Shown here in pieces: positions 1 to 8,461 of a stretch of 64,000 bases of DNA. The notes under the pieces were generated by a model, which saw only the letters and a list, made by a program, of their open reading frames with translations, was not told where the DNA came from and did not search any database. Position numbers and translations under genes: made by a program. The DNA is from Gordonia sp. PDNC005 (GTDB taxonomy: Bacteria; Actinomycetota; Actinomycetes; Mycobacteriales; Mycobacteriaceae): contig NZ_CP070351.1 in the NCBI RefSeq assembly GCF_016919385.1, positions 3,410,001-3,474,000 on the forward strand, in the 5' to 3' direction. Numbering within the stretch: position 1 is the stretch's first letter; each line of letters begins with the position of its first letter.

Positions 1-752
1 CGGTTGCGGGCCCGCGATGCCTCACACTGCGTCTCGATCGTCGCGTGGCTGGCCGCAGCGAGCCCCGCGAGCCGCTTGTCCTGGAGACGATGTGCACGCA
101 CGGTCTCGACACCACGGACTGATTCGATGATCGACTGCCCTTGAATCGCCTCCTCGACCCGGAGGCGGCTGTACAGCGGACGTGAACGGCGCAGAAAGAT
201 CCACGTGGCCAGCAGTTGGACCGGAATCGCGGGCAGTGCCGCCAGGGCGAGCCACGGGTCCAACGCGACGAGTCCAACCCCGGTGAGTCCGATCGTGAGG
301 GCTGCGCCGAGCATGCGCGGTACAACCCCCGTCACCGCCTCGGTCACGGACTCGACGTCCGTTGTCACTCTCGACACCGCGTCCGAGCTCCCAGCGACCT
401 CGAGCGACCCGAGGTCTGATGCGACGGCGCGCGCGAAAGCCTCCTCCCGCAAGCCGGACAGCGATCGTTGCAGGCACCGGATGAGCAAGAGTCCGCCGTA
501 CCAGCTGAGAGCGGCTGCGACCACGCCCGACAGGAGGAGTCCCGCGCAGGCCCACCACACATGCGCAAGGCCATGGCCGCCGGCCACAGCGTCGACGACG
601 ACGCCGAGCAGAGGCGGGACTGCCAATGCCGCAGCGGATCCCGCCACCATGAGAACGGCCGTCGCCACCAACACGCTTCGCTGGGGGGCCAACAGGCGCG
701 CCACGGCCGCTCCGACTGCGCGCGGTGTCGCGACCGGGAGAACGGTATTCAT
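1..752 (-). CDS. ABC exporter-type half-transporter, membrane domain (partial, 3' end outside window)
   Basis: Read from an ATG at 752, the minus strand is open for 250 codons and leaves the window without a stop. The visible protein starts MNTVLPVATPRAVG and consists of hydrophobic segments separated by charged loops typical of an ABC exporter transmembrane domain. The nucleotide-binding domain would lie outside the window. The start overlaps the stop of the upstream half-transporter by 4 bases (ATGA), so the two are probably co-translated and form a heterodimer. Next to siderophore genes, the pair resembles the IrtA/IrtB arrangement of mycobacteria, but the flavin domain is a separate protein here. 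Direction of transport (siderophore import or export) is not decidable. Confidence 0.8.
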   Translation of the reverse strand, partial: MNTVLPVATPRAVGAAVARLLAPQRSVLVATAVLMVAGSAAALAVPPLLGVVVDAVAGGHGLAHVWWACAGLLLSGVVAAALSWYGGLLLIRCLQRSLSGLREEAFARAVASDLGSLEVAGSSDAVSRVTTDVESVTEAVTGVVPRMLGAALTIGLTGVGLVALDPWLALAALPAIPVQLLATWIFLRRSRPLYSRLRVEEAIQGQSIIESVRGVETVRAHRLQDKRLAGLAAASHATIETQCEASRARN

Positions 753-2347
753 CGAAGCACCCCCTCGACTACAGCGTCGACCACGCCGTCACACGCGTCC
801 AGCAGTGCTCTGCTCGAGGTGATCACCACAACCGTTCGGCCCGATCGACTCAGACCGTTCGCCACCCGCTGTTCAGTGACGGGGTCGAGTGCGGTGGTCG
901 GTTCGTCGAGGACAACGACGTCGGCATCGGAGTGCATTGCACGCGCCAGGGTGAGACGTTGACGCTGTCCGCCCGACAGGCGGCGACCCGATTCGCCCAC
1001 GGGGGCGTCAGGGCCGATCAGATCCACAACGTCGTCGAGAGCGCACGCGGCGATGAGATCGTCGTCGATTCGTCCACTCCCACCGAGGTTGTCAGCGAGA
1101 CTGCCGCTGAAGACCATCGTGTCGTGTGGAGGAGCCAGGACGCGCGACGCGTAGACATCGGGCCCGAGATCAACGGCGTCGACACCATGCGCTGTCAGCT
1201 CGCCCCTTGGGACCGGCGTTCGATACCCGAGCCGAGCGCTCAGATCGCGCGCCTGCTGAGACGACGTCACTCGGATGCCGGTCATCCGACCTTCCGGGAC
1301 GCGCAGCTCTGGGCCTTCCGGTGGTGTCCACACCAGCAGTGGGCGGGTCGGCTCAGCAGACGCGATCACGCCGTCCGGCAACGCGTACTCGTCGGCCACC
1401 AACGCATGCAGCCGCTTGGCGGACGCCCTCTTGTGCGCCCAGTTGGCCCCGAACGTTCCGATGTGCTCGAGGGAGCCCTGAAGGAACTGCGCGAGGCCGA
1501 CGACGGTGATGAGCTGCCCGATCGTGATGGTCCCGTTCGATGCCATCACACCCGCCGCTGCCGTGAGGATCGCCAGATAGAGGATCGATACCGCAGTGCT
1601 CATCGACTGGTAGGTGAGCAACGACCGCCCGGACGCGACTGCGCCCTCGCGTGATGCGGCGCTGGCCGCCCGGTACCGACGGACCGATTCGGCCTCTGCG
1701 CCGAGACCCTGGACTGTGCGGATGCCCGCGAACGTGTCGGCAGCGACTTCGCTGGCCGCTGCGACGGAGGTCTGCTCCCGCATGCCGAGACGTTCGAGAG
1801 GCCTCGCCAACGACTGCATCAGCCAGAGCACGAGTGCCGCACCGAGGAGCACGCCGACGCCCAGCGGTATCGAGATCGTCAGCAAGACACCGCTCGCGAC
1901 GACCACGGCGGCTACCGTCGCGCTCTGTTCCGCGATGCTCCATGCGACCCCGGCGACCCGATACGTGTCGCTGGTGGTGACCGTGAGAACGTCTCCGGTC
2001 CGGCGCCTGGACGCAAGCCCCCGAGAATGCAGGACACGGGCTGCGGTGAGCTGTCGAAGATCATGCTCGCCGTGGCTATACGTGCGGACCATCCCCTGGT
2101 TGGCGGCCTGATAACTCACGGAGAGGACGACGAACACTGCACCGAGGAGCAACAGCCAGCGCACAAGTGCCGAACCGTCTCCGGTTGCGATCGCCCGATC
2201 GATGACCAGGCCGATCAGCACTGGAACGGCGGCTTCGCAGGCTTGATGGGTCATGAAGCCGATCGAGCTCGCCGACAGCCGCCAGCCGCGGCGATCGCTC
2301 AGCAGACCGACGCGGAGGATGTCTTTGACTGTGGTGGGTTCGCTCAT
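749..2347 (-). CDS. ABC half-transporter (membrane + ATPase domain) with degenerate Walker A
   Basis: This 532-residue protein has an N-terminal exporter-type membrane domain (about residues 20-310) and a C-terminal ATPase domain. The signature LSGGQRQR and Walker B VVVLDEPTTALD are intact. Where the Walker A loop should be, the sequence reads EGRMTGIRVTSSQQARDL, with no GxxGxGK[ST] and no P-loop lysine. Degenerate sites are known in heterodimeric exporters, so the partner starting at 752 would supply the other half of the working site. I chose ATG 2347 (MSEPTTVKD) because the open frame further upstream runs into the promoter and start of the divergent AraC gene. It probably shares the iron-responsive region at 2420-2438. 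Confidence 0.85.
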   Translation of the reverse strand: MSEPTTVKDILRVGLLSDRRGWRLSASSIGFMTHQACEAAVPVLIGLVIDRAIATGDGSALVRWLLLLGAVFVVLSVSYQAANQGMVRTYSHGEHDLRQLTAARVLHSRGLASRRRTGDVLTVTTSDTYRVAGVAWSIAEQSATVAAVVVASGVLLTISIPLGVGVLLGAALVLWLMQSLARPLERLGMREQTSVAAASEVAADTFAGIRTVQGLGAEAESVRRYRAASAASREGAVASGRSLLTYQSMSTAVSILYLAILTAAAGVMASNGTITIGQLITVVGLAQFLQGSLEHIGTFGANWAHKRASAKRLHALVADEYALPDGVIASAEPTRPLLVWTPPEGPELRVPEGRMTGIRVTSSQQARDLSARLGYRTPVPRGELTAHGVDAVDLGPDVYASRVLAPPHDTMVFSGSLADNLGGSGRIDDDLIAACALDDVVDLIGPDAPVGESGRRLSGGQRQRLTLARAMHSDADVVVLDEPTTALDPVTEQRVANGLSRSGRTVVVITSSRALLDACDGVVDAVVEGVLR

Positions 2348-2419
2348 AACAAGCTCGACGCTATGGACTCGGCGGCCGAGATGGTGGACACATGTTGTCG
2401 CCGTTCGGACACCATCTAG

Positions 2420-2438
2420 TAAGGTGAGCCTTCGCTGA
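2420..2438 (+). promoter_or_regulatory. Candidate DtxR/IdeR iron box
   Basis: TAAGGTGAGCCTTCGCTGA matches 12 of 19 positions of the actinobacterial iron box TTAGGTTAGGCTAACCTAA, with the left half-site (AAGGTGAGCCT) strongest. It lies between divergent genes of a siderophore-uptake locus, 15 bases before the AraC start. Binding of DtxR/IdeR is inferred. Confidence 0.6.
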
Positions 2439-2453
2439 CCCATAGGAGGTCCG

Positions 2454-3272
2454 ATGACAGCACTCCTCGCCCTCCCCGCTCGCGTGGACACCCCCGGCCA
2501 CGTCCACTCCGAGGTGGTCCCGCCCGGCTACCTGCTCACGACACGATTCCTCGGCTGTGCCTACATCGACGATCAGGACGGCTGCTCCGACAAGCCTCAC
2601 TCACACCCCGAACACGTCGTCTTCTGGCCCGAGCGAGGAAGCGGCCTCGTCGACGTGGGCGATCGCAGGTGGAGTCTCGCCACCGGACAAGGCCTCTGGG
2701 TGTCCGCAGGCGTCGAACACTCAGTCAGCCGAGATCCGGCGAGCACCATGGCCGCGGTGTACATCGTGCCCGACGCGTGGACGCGTGAAGCAGGCCCCAG
2801 TCGGCCGGTGGTCGTGAACGCCGCGCTCCGCGAGCTGCTCACATTCCTCGCGTGGTCACCGATGCCGCGCGACCATCGACTGCGAGCGCAGCAGGTGTGC
2901 ATGGAACTGATCACCGAAGAGTCACGACCCGCCATAGATCTGCCGATCCCTCGCGACGTGCGGATCGAGGAGATCGCACGAAGCATCGTCGCGCACCCGG
3001 CAGACGACCGGTCCATCGACGACTGGGCTTACCTGACATCCCAGAGCTCACGCACGATCGCTCGAGCGTTCCGAACCGAAACCGGGATGACTTTCACCCA
3101 GTGGCGTACCTGCGCGAGGATGTCCCGCGCGGTCAACCTCCTCGGCGAGGGAATGGCCGTCGGACTGGTCGCGAAGCGGGTCGGCTACGGCACCAACAGC
3201 GCTTTCACCGCCGCCTTCCATCGCATTCTCAACCAGCCGCCGACCGCATTCCTGCCGTCGCGGATCGGCTGA
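2454..3272 (+). CDS. AraC-family regulator with N-terminal cupin domain
   Basis: The product has 272 residues. Residues about 45-90 form a cupin-like sensor part (HSHPEHVVFWPERGSG, then GQGLWVSAGVEHSV). The C-terminal 100 residues carry an AraC double helix-turn-helix (SSRTIARAFRTETGMTFTQW, then VAKRVGYGTNSAFTAAFHRI). The start ATG 2454 has a strong ribosome site (AGGAGGT, 2444-2450). It is divergent from the ABC half-transporters and upstream of the siderophore-binding protein. AraC regulators in this position often sense the ferric siderophore and activate the uptake genes. That role is inferred from context. Confidence 0.85.
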   Translation: MTALLALPARVDTPGHVHSEVVPPGYLLTTRFLGCAYIDDQDGCSDKPHSHPEHVVFWPERGSGLVDVGDRRWSLATGQGLWVSAGVEHSVSRDPASTMAAVYIVPDAWTREAGPSRPVVVNAALRELLTFLAWSPMPRDHRLRAQQVCMELITEESRPAIDLPIPRDVRIEEIARSIVAHPADDRSIDDWAYLTSQSSRTIARAFRTETGMTFTQWRTCARMSRAVNLLGEGMAVGLVAKRVGYGTNSAFTAAFHRILNQPPTAFLPSRIG

Positions 3273-3367
3273 CTCCGAGACGTCCCCCATCGCCCTCGAT
3301 GTCGCGAGGACGACGAAGTGTGTCCGTTGAGCGACAACAACCGACCGTAGCCTGAGGGACAGATAAA

Positions 3368-3386
3368 TAAGGGCACCCTGCCCTAT
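3368..3386 (+). promoter_or_regulatory. Candidate DtxR/IdeR iron box upstream of the siderophore uptake operon
   Basis: TAAGGGCACCCTGCCCTAT lies 23 bases before the start of the substrate-binding protein and matches 11 of 19 consensus iron-box positions, with an imperfect dyad. It is weaker than the copy at 2420 but well placed to repress the operon 3410-8277 when iron is plentiful. The surrounding A/T-rich stretch (GATAAATAAG) may hold the -10 region. Confidence 0.5.
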
Positions 3387-3409
3387 CTTTCTCTCCGAAA
3401 GTGAGTCCC

Positions 3410-4456
3410 ATGAGGTTCCTGCGGCACATCACGCTGCTCGCCGTCTCCCTGCTCGTTGTGCTCGCCGCCGCCGCGTGCGGAAGCTCGGCCTCCGACGGTC
3501 CGACAGCGGCAGGCCCCGGCTTCCCCGTCTCGATCGACCACGTCTACGGGACCACGACGATCCCAGCCAAGCCCACACGCGTCGTCACGATCGGCTGGAT
3601 CACTCACGACGTCGTCGCAAGCCTCGGCGTTGCACCCGTCGGCGTCGACACGTCATGGGGCGGCGACGACGAAGGATTCACACCGTGGTTCCGCGATCAC
3701 GTCACCAACGTCCTCAAGGCCGACATGCCCGCCGTCTTCAAAGAAGGCGAAGAGCCCGACTTCGAGAAGATTCTGGAACTGCGCCCCGACCTGATCCTCG
3801 CCCCGCACTCAGGCGTCACCGAAGTCCAATACAAGCGTCTCAGCCAGATCGCGCCCACCGTCGCTTACGCCAAGAAGCCGTGGACCTCGGGCACCTGGAA
3901 GGACCTGACGACACTCGTCGGAAAGTCGCTCGGCGAACAGGAGCGCGCCCAGCAGGTCATCGCCTCCACACAGCAGCAGATCACTGCATCGGTCGAGGCC
4001 AACCCTGGACTCAAGGGCCGAACCTTCCTCTACGGCCTCACCCTCTCGCCCGGAAGCACCGAACTCGGCATCTACGTCTCCGGCGACCCACGCGTCACGT
4101 TCCTCCGCGAGTTCGGTCTCGTCGACAGCCCTGACCTGGCGAAAGCCCTCGGAAAGATCGGCGACGACGCTTTCTACGGCGCGCTGAGCCTGGAGAAGCT
4201 CGGAACAGTGAAGACCGACATGTTCGTCGGCTGGTCGAGTTCGAAGCAGGAGACCAAAGACACGCTCGCGAACGCCGCGGTGTCTCGCTGGCAGCCCATC
4301 GCGAGCGGCCACCACCTCTTGATCGAGAGCGAGCAGATGGGCATGGCTACGAACGGACCGTCGCCGTTGAGCATCCCCTGGGCCATCGACAAGGGCTTCG
4401 TGAACGATCTCGCCAGCGCCTCCGCAGGCCGGCCCGTCGTCATTCCTGCGTCATGA
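3410..4456 (+). CDS. Iron-siderophore ABC transporter substrate-binding lipoprotein
   Basis: The 348-residue precursor starts MRFLRHITLLAVSLLVV and carries a lipobox (LAAAAC, Cys about residue 23), so it should be lipid-anchored outside the membrane. The mature part has the periplasmic-binding fold of the FecB/FepB class: a proximal lobe with KPTRVVTIGW, a long linking helix, and ELRPDLILAPHSGVTE. An alternative GTG start at 3401 has no room for a ribosome site, so ATG 3410 is preferred. It is the first gene of an operon with ATGA/GTGA couplings through 8277, and it hands ferric siderophore to the permease pair 5376-7483. Confidence 0.92.
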   Translation: MRFLRHITLLAVSLLVVLAAAACGSSASDGPTAAGPGFPVSIDHVYGTTTIPAKPTRVVTIGWITHDVVASLGVAPVGVDTSWGGDDEGFTPWFRDHVTNVLKADMPAVFKEGEEPDFEKILELRPDLILAPHSGVTEVQYKRLSQIAPTVAYAKKPWTSGTWKDLTTLVGKSLGEQERAQQVIASTQQQITASVEANPGLKGRTFLYGLTLSPGSTELGIYVSGDPRVTFLREFGLVDSPDLAKALGKIGDDAFYGALSLEKLGTVKTDMFVGWSSSKQETKDTLANAAVSRWQPIASGHHLLIESEQMGMATNGPSPLSIPWAIDKGFVNDLASASAGRPVVIPAS

Positions 4457-5379
4457 GCAGCGACGACTCCAGGGCGATCCGCGAATACTACTCCGGACTC
4501 CCAGACGACTACGAACCGCGGATCCACGTCGGCGAGGTGAGCGCCGTCCGCACGGTGTCGGGCGGAATACTGCGCGTATCCATCGCGGGCGCCGACATGG
4601 CCGACTACCCGACGGCCGATGTCGGCGACGAATACGTCCGCCTCTACTTTCCCGGCGCCGAACCCGATCCGGTCTGGCCGTTCGTCGCGGCGCGCGGCTG
4701 GGACTATCCAGACGGCGCCGAACCCATGGAGATGCGTACGTACACGATCCGCGCCCATCGCGCCGGTGAAGTGGACATCGACTTCGTCGTCCACGAGGGA
4801 GGCGTTGCAGCCGCATGGGCCGCACAGGCAGTTCCGGGTCTCGCCGTCGGAATCACTCCGCCACAACCGATGTACAACCGGCCGGAATGGGCACGCAGGC
4901 AGATCCTCATCGCCGACGAGCCCGCGCTCCCTGCGGCGCTGCGAATCGTCGAACTGACCTCGCACGAGGTCGAGACGATTGTCATCGCAGAGGTCAGGAG
5001 CGAGGCCCATCAATTGGAGGCCGACTTCGGCGACGCTTCGTACACCTGGCTGCGCGGCAGCGGAAACGGACACGCCCCCAGCAGCCTCGTGCAGGCCCTG
5101 CGACGAACCGACATCGACGACAGCACCTTCGTGTGGGTGGCCGCCGAGGCCCGCCTGACTCGCGAGGCGCGCAAATACCTTCGGCACGAACGTACGATGG
5201 CCGCGGACTCCTACCGGGTGGTCGGCTACTGGACCGACAACGGCGAAGAGTGGACTGCTCGCTACGAAGCACTCGGCGCGGACGTACATGCTCACCTCCA
5301 GGCCCTGTACGAGAGCGACCGCGACACTGAGGAGATCGTCGACGAGATCTTCCGCGTGTACGAGGCAGCGGGGCTGTGA
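4453..5379 (+). CDS. Siderophore-interacting protein (FAD-dependent ferric-siderophore reductase)
   Basis: The 308-residue protein matches the SIP/ViuB family. The N-terminal FAD-binding barrel includes RVSIAGADMADYPTADVGDEYVRLYFPG patterns (about residues 38-66) and MRTYTIRAHR (about 94-103, the RxYT flavin motif). The C-terminal NAD(P)H-binding half includes LIADEPALPAALRIVE (about 153-168) and FVWVAAEA (about 223-230). The family reduces ferric siderophores in the cytoplasm to release iron. The start overlaps the stop of the binding protein by 4 bases (ATGA). The C-terminal 40 residues (GYWTDNGEEWTARYE) are typical of family members that contain the GYW motif. Confidence 0.92.
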   Translation: MSSDDSRAIREYYSGLPDDYEPRIHVGEVSAVRTVSGGILRVSIAGADMADYPTADVGDEYVRLYFPGAEPDPVWPFVAARGWDYPDGAEPMEMRTYTIRAHRAGEVDIDFVVHEGGVAAAWAAQAVPGLAVGITPPQPMYNRPEWARRQILIADEPALPAALRIVELTSHEVETIVIAEVRSEAHQLEADFGDASYTWLRGSGNGHAPSSLVQALRRTDIDDSTFVWVAAEARLTREARKYLRHERTMAADSYRVVGYWTDNGEEWTARYEALGADVHAHLQALYESDRDTEEIVDEIFRVYEAAGL

Positions 5380-6437
5380 CGACCTACGCCGAACCCGAGG
5401 CTGAGGAGAGATCACAGGAGTCCGCAGGTCGTGCGAACGGCAACGGGGCCCGCACGGTCGGCCTCGCCGTCGCAGCAGCGACCCTACTGGCGACGGTCGT
5501 GGCAAGCATCGCCGTGGGCGCCGCCGACATCGCACCGTCGACCATCATCGATGCGTTGACTGCATACGACTCGTCTAACGACTCGCACGTCACGATCATG
5601 GAGCTTCGGATCCCCCGGACCGTCGTCGGGCTGATCGTCGGCCCGGCGATCGGACTGTGCGGCGCGCTCATCCAAGCGTTCACAAGGAATCCCCTAGCCG
5701 ATCCGGGCATCCTCGGCGTCAATGCCGGAGCGATGTTCGCCGTGGCCGTGGCCGTCGGCCTGTTCGGGGTTACGGCTCCCCTCGGATACGTCTGGTTCGC
5801 TTTGATCGGCGCAGGAGCGGTGACCGGTGCGGTGTACGTGCTCGGATCACTCGGCGGCGGGCGGGCGACACCGGTGAAACTCCTGCTCGCGGGCGTCGCG
5901 ATCAGCGCCGTACTCGGCGGTCTGACCACGGCTCTCACGCTGAAGTACCGCGAGGCGTTCGACGAGATGAGGTATTGGCAGGTCGGGGCGATCGGCGGAC
6001 GGGATCTCGTGCTCGTCGCACAGTTCACTCCCTTCATCGTCGTCGGCCTGCTGATCGGTCTGGCCTCCGCCAGAGGTCTCAACTCGCTCGCCCTGGGCGA
6101 CGAGGTCGCCGCCGCGCTCGGAGTCCGACTCGGCCTGCTCCGCGCCGCCGTCGTCGTGGCGATCACGCTCCTCGCCGGAACCGCCACCGCGATCGCCGGA
6201 CCCATCGCCTTCGTCGGACTGATGGTCCCCCACGTGGCCCGTTGGTTCGTCGGACCGGACCAGCGGTGGATCTTCGCGTACACCGTCGTCGTGTCGCCCG
6301 CACTCTTGCTGTTGTCCGACGTGATCGGCCGAATCATCCTGCCGAGCGGCGAACTCCGCGTCGGACTGGTCACCGCGGTGATCGGTGCACCGGTGCTCAT
6401 CGTGTTGGCCCGGCGCAAGTCGGTGAGCGGCCTGTGA
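5376..6437 (+). CDS. FecCD-family siderophore permease 1
   Basis: This 353-residue integral membrane protein has about 9-10 hydrophobic segments and classic FecCD motifs: LRIPRTVVGLIVGPAIGLCG (about 71-90), FTRNPLADPGILGVNAGA (about 97-114) and GPIAFVGLMVPHVARW (about 271-286). The GTG start at 5376 overlaps the upstream TGA (GTGA). It forms a heterodimeric channel with the next gene and imports iron-siderophore complexes at the expense of ATP hydrolysed by the 7480-8277 product. Confidence 0.93.
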   Translation: MTTYAEPEAEERSQESAGRANGNGARTVGLAVAAATLLATVVASIAVGAADIAPSTIIDALTAYDSSNDSHVTIMELRIPRTVVGLIVGPAIGLCGALIQAFTRNPLADPGILGVNAGAMFAVAVAVGLFGVTAPLGYVWFALIGAGAVTGAVYVLGSLGGGRATPVKLLLAGVAISAVLGGLTTALTLKYREAFDEMRYWQVGAIGGRDLVLVAQFTPFIVVGLLIGLASARGLNSLALGDEVAAALGVRLGLLRAAVVVAITLLAGTATAIAGPIAFVGLMVPHVARWFVGPDQRWIFAYTVVVSPALLLLSDVIGRIILPSGELRVGLVTAVIGAPVLIVLARRKSVSGL

Positions 6438-7483
6438 CCGCCACGCGGGTGATGACCGTTCGCGCCACGATTCCACGAACACATCTGTCAATGTCGGGCC
6501 GAATTCCGGTGCGATATGCCGCAGTCTCGTCGGTTCTGGTCGTTCTGGTGGTCGTTGTCGGGCTGGTCGCGCTCGGCATCGGGACGTACCACCTCGACGC
6601 ACTGACCGTCCTCCGTGCCTTGGTCGGCCTGGAGGATCCGCAAACGCAAATGCTCGTCGTGCAATGGCGCCTGCCACGCGTTCTGTTCGCGGTGGCGTGC
6701 GGGATCGCGCTCGGCGTCTCGGGCGCGGTGTTCCAGTCGTTGACACGGAATCCTCTCGGCTCGCCGGACATCCTCGGTTTCGCGTCCGGCTCGTACACCG
6801 GTGCCGTGATCGTCATGCTGTGGATGGGGTCAACCGCCTATCTCGACATCGGTCTCGGGTCCCTGATCGGCGGGCTGCTCACCGCTGCCACGGTGTACGT
6901 GTTGGCGAGACGCAACGGCACCGTGCAGCCGTTCCGGCTCATCGTGATGGGCATCGGCATCGCCGCCATGCTGTCGTCAGTCAATTCGGCGCTCATGATG
7001 TTCGTCGACGTCGACACGGCGATGCTCGCCGCGGTCTGGGCGTCTGGATCGCTCAACGGACTCGGCAATGAACAACTGTGGCCGATGATCGCCGTGCTCG
7101 TCGTGATGATGATCGTCGTGGCCCGGATCGCGAGTGCGGTCAATCAGATGGAGATCGGGGACGACGCCGCCCGAGCCCTCGGCATCCGTGTCGAGACCGC
7201 GCGCGGCGTCGCGATCGTCGTTGGTGTCGGCCTCACCGCGCTAGTCACGGCCGCTGCCGGCCCGATCGCATTCGTCGCCCTCGCTGCCCCGCAGATTGCA
7301 AAACGCCTGACGCGAGGCAGCGGTCTCCAAGTGATTCCATCCGCACTCGTCGGCGCGCTGGTCCTACTGGTGTCCGACATCATCGCTCAACGCGCCGGCT
7401 TCCCCGTCGGCGTTGTCACCGTGTCGCTCGGCGGCGCATACCTGACCTGGCTGCTCGCCATGCAATACCGGAGGACTCGATGA
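6434..7483 (+). CDS. FecCD-family siderophore permease 2
   Basis: The 349-residue membrane protein is paralogous to its neighbour, with LPRVLFAVACGIALGVSGAV (about 78-97), LTRNPLGSPDILGFASGS (about 102-119) and GPIAFVALAAPQIAKRLT (about 276-293). GTG 6434 overlaps the upstream stop (GTGA), which fits the coupling seen through this operon. ATG 6452 is a possible alternative that would remove six residues. The long open frame continuing upstream through the first permease is a frame shadow. Confidence 0.92.
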   Translation: MTATRVMTVRATIPRTHLSMSGRIPVRYAAVSSVLVVLVVVVGLVALGIGTYHLDALTVLRALVGLEDPQTQMLVVQWRLPRVLFAVACGIALGVSGAVFQSLTRNPLGSPDILGFASGSYTGAVIVMLWMGSTAYLDIGLGSLIGGLLTAATVYVLARRNGTVQPFRLIVMGIGIAAMLSSVNSALMMFVDVDTAMLAAVWASGSLNGLGNEQLWPMIAVLVVMMIVVARIASAVNQMEIGDDAARALGIRVETARGVAIVVGVGLTALVTAAAGPIAFVALAAPQIAKRLTRGSGLQVIPSALVGALVLLVSDIIAQRAGFPVGVVTVSLGGAYLTWLLAMQYRRTR

Positions 7484-8277
7484 CCGAAAGCCTGATCAGC
7501 ATCAACGGCGTCCAGGTCGGATACGACGGAACCACCGTGTGCCGAGACGTCGACCTCGAGGTTCCCGCCGGCTCCTACACCGCGATCATCGGCCCGAACG
7601 CGTGCGGCAAGTCCACGCTCCTTCGTGCGGTGGCTCGTCTGCTGCCGGTCAAAGCCGGGTCAGTGATTCTCAGCGGCCGCGACATCACCACCATCCCGAC
7701 CCGGGCCATCGCGAAAGAACTCGGGCTGCTTCCGCAGTCGTCCACCGCGCCGGAGGGAATCACCGTGTCCGACCTCGTCGGCCGAGGTCGATACCCGCAC
7801 CAGCGCATGTTCGACCGTTGGTCGCGCGACGACGAGAAGGCAGTGACCGAGGCCCTCGAAGCGACTGCGACGACCGACTTGGCAGATCGTCTCGTCGACG
7901 AGTTGTCCGGTGGACAACGCCAGCGGGTGTGGCTCGCGATGGTGCTCGCCCAGCAGACGCCGGCCCTCCTGCTCGATGAGCCGACGACGTTCCTGGACAT
8001 CGCTCACCAGTACGGTCTGCTCGAGCTGTTCGACCGGCTGCGAACCGATCACGGCAGGACCATCGTCGTGGTTCTGCATGATCTCAATCAGGCGGCTCGC
8101 TACGCCGATCACCTGATCGTCATGAAGAACGGTCGTGTGGTCGCGTCAGGCGACCCGGCCGAAGTCATCACCGCCGAACTCGTCGAGTCCGTGTACGGAC
8201 TGCGGTGCCGCGTCGAACCCGATCCCGAGACTGGCGCGCCCATGGTCATCGCCCGTGCCGGACGCTGTGTGGTGTGA
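7480..8277 (+). CDS. Siderophore ABC transporter ATP-binding protein (FepC type)
   Basis: The 265-residue ATPase has Walker A GPNACGKST (about 37-45), Q-loop LPQSS (about 84), signature LSGGQRQR (about 142-149), Walker B LLLDEPTTFLD (about 164-174) and the H-loop in VVLHDLNQAARYADH. It is the motor for the two FecCD permeases and the last gene of the uptake operon. ATG 7480 overlaps the upstream stop and follows a GGAGG site at 7469-7473. The alanine in the P-loop (GPNACGKS rather than GPNGCGKS) keeps the essential lysine and should be functional. Confidence 0.94.
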   Translation: MTESLISINGVQVGYDGTTVCRDVDLEVPAGSYTAIIGPNACGKSTLLRAVARLLPVKAGSVILSGRDITTIPTRAIAKELGLLPQSSTAPEGITVSDLVGRGRYPHQRMFDRWSRDDEKAVTEALEATATTDLADRLVDELSGGQRQRVWLAMVLAQQTPALLLDEPTTFLDIAHQYGLLELFDRLRTDHGRTIVVVLHDLNQAARYADHLIVMKNGRVVASGDPAEVITAELVESVYGLRCRVEPDPETGAPMVIARAGRCVV

Positions 8278-8386
8278 GTGTTGAGGCGCCGTCAGCGCCG
8301 ACCGACCGTGCTTGCGTCCTGCCTGTGACCTGACGCCCCACAGTCGTCGAGGGAGACCTCGTGCGTCCGCGATTCGTCGCCGACAC

Positions 8387-8458
8387 TTGACATACTCCCT
8401 TCGCAACCTCATTCTGAACAACATTCATTATCGATGAACACAGTTCAGAATGAGGTTG
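8387..8458 (+). promoter_or_regulatory. Promoter/operator of the lipase operon with large nested inverted repeat
   Basis: A TTGACA hexamer (8387-8392) is followed by a perfect 16-base inverted repeat with arms CAACCTCATTCTGAAC (8404-8419) and its complement (8443-8458). A smaller dyad TTCAT-N5-ATGAA (8424-8438) is nested in the 23-base spacer. The left arm covers the expected -10 position and the right arm covers the ribosome site of the start at 8462. This fits a repressor operator. The best local candidate for the repressor is the TetR protein at 16078-16704. Confidence 0.65.
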
Positions 8459-8461
8459 AAG

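Noticed and set aside
4174..5535. Minus-strand frame opposite the siderophore-interacting protein
   Set aside because: Shadow of well-supported plus-strand genes in an overlapping operon.
5657..6433. Upstream extension of FecCD permease 2
   Set aside because: It runs out of frame through permease 1. Start-stop coupling at 6434 is the credible start.
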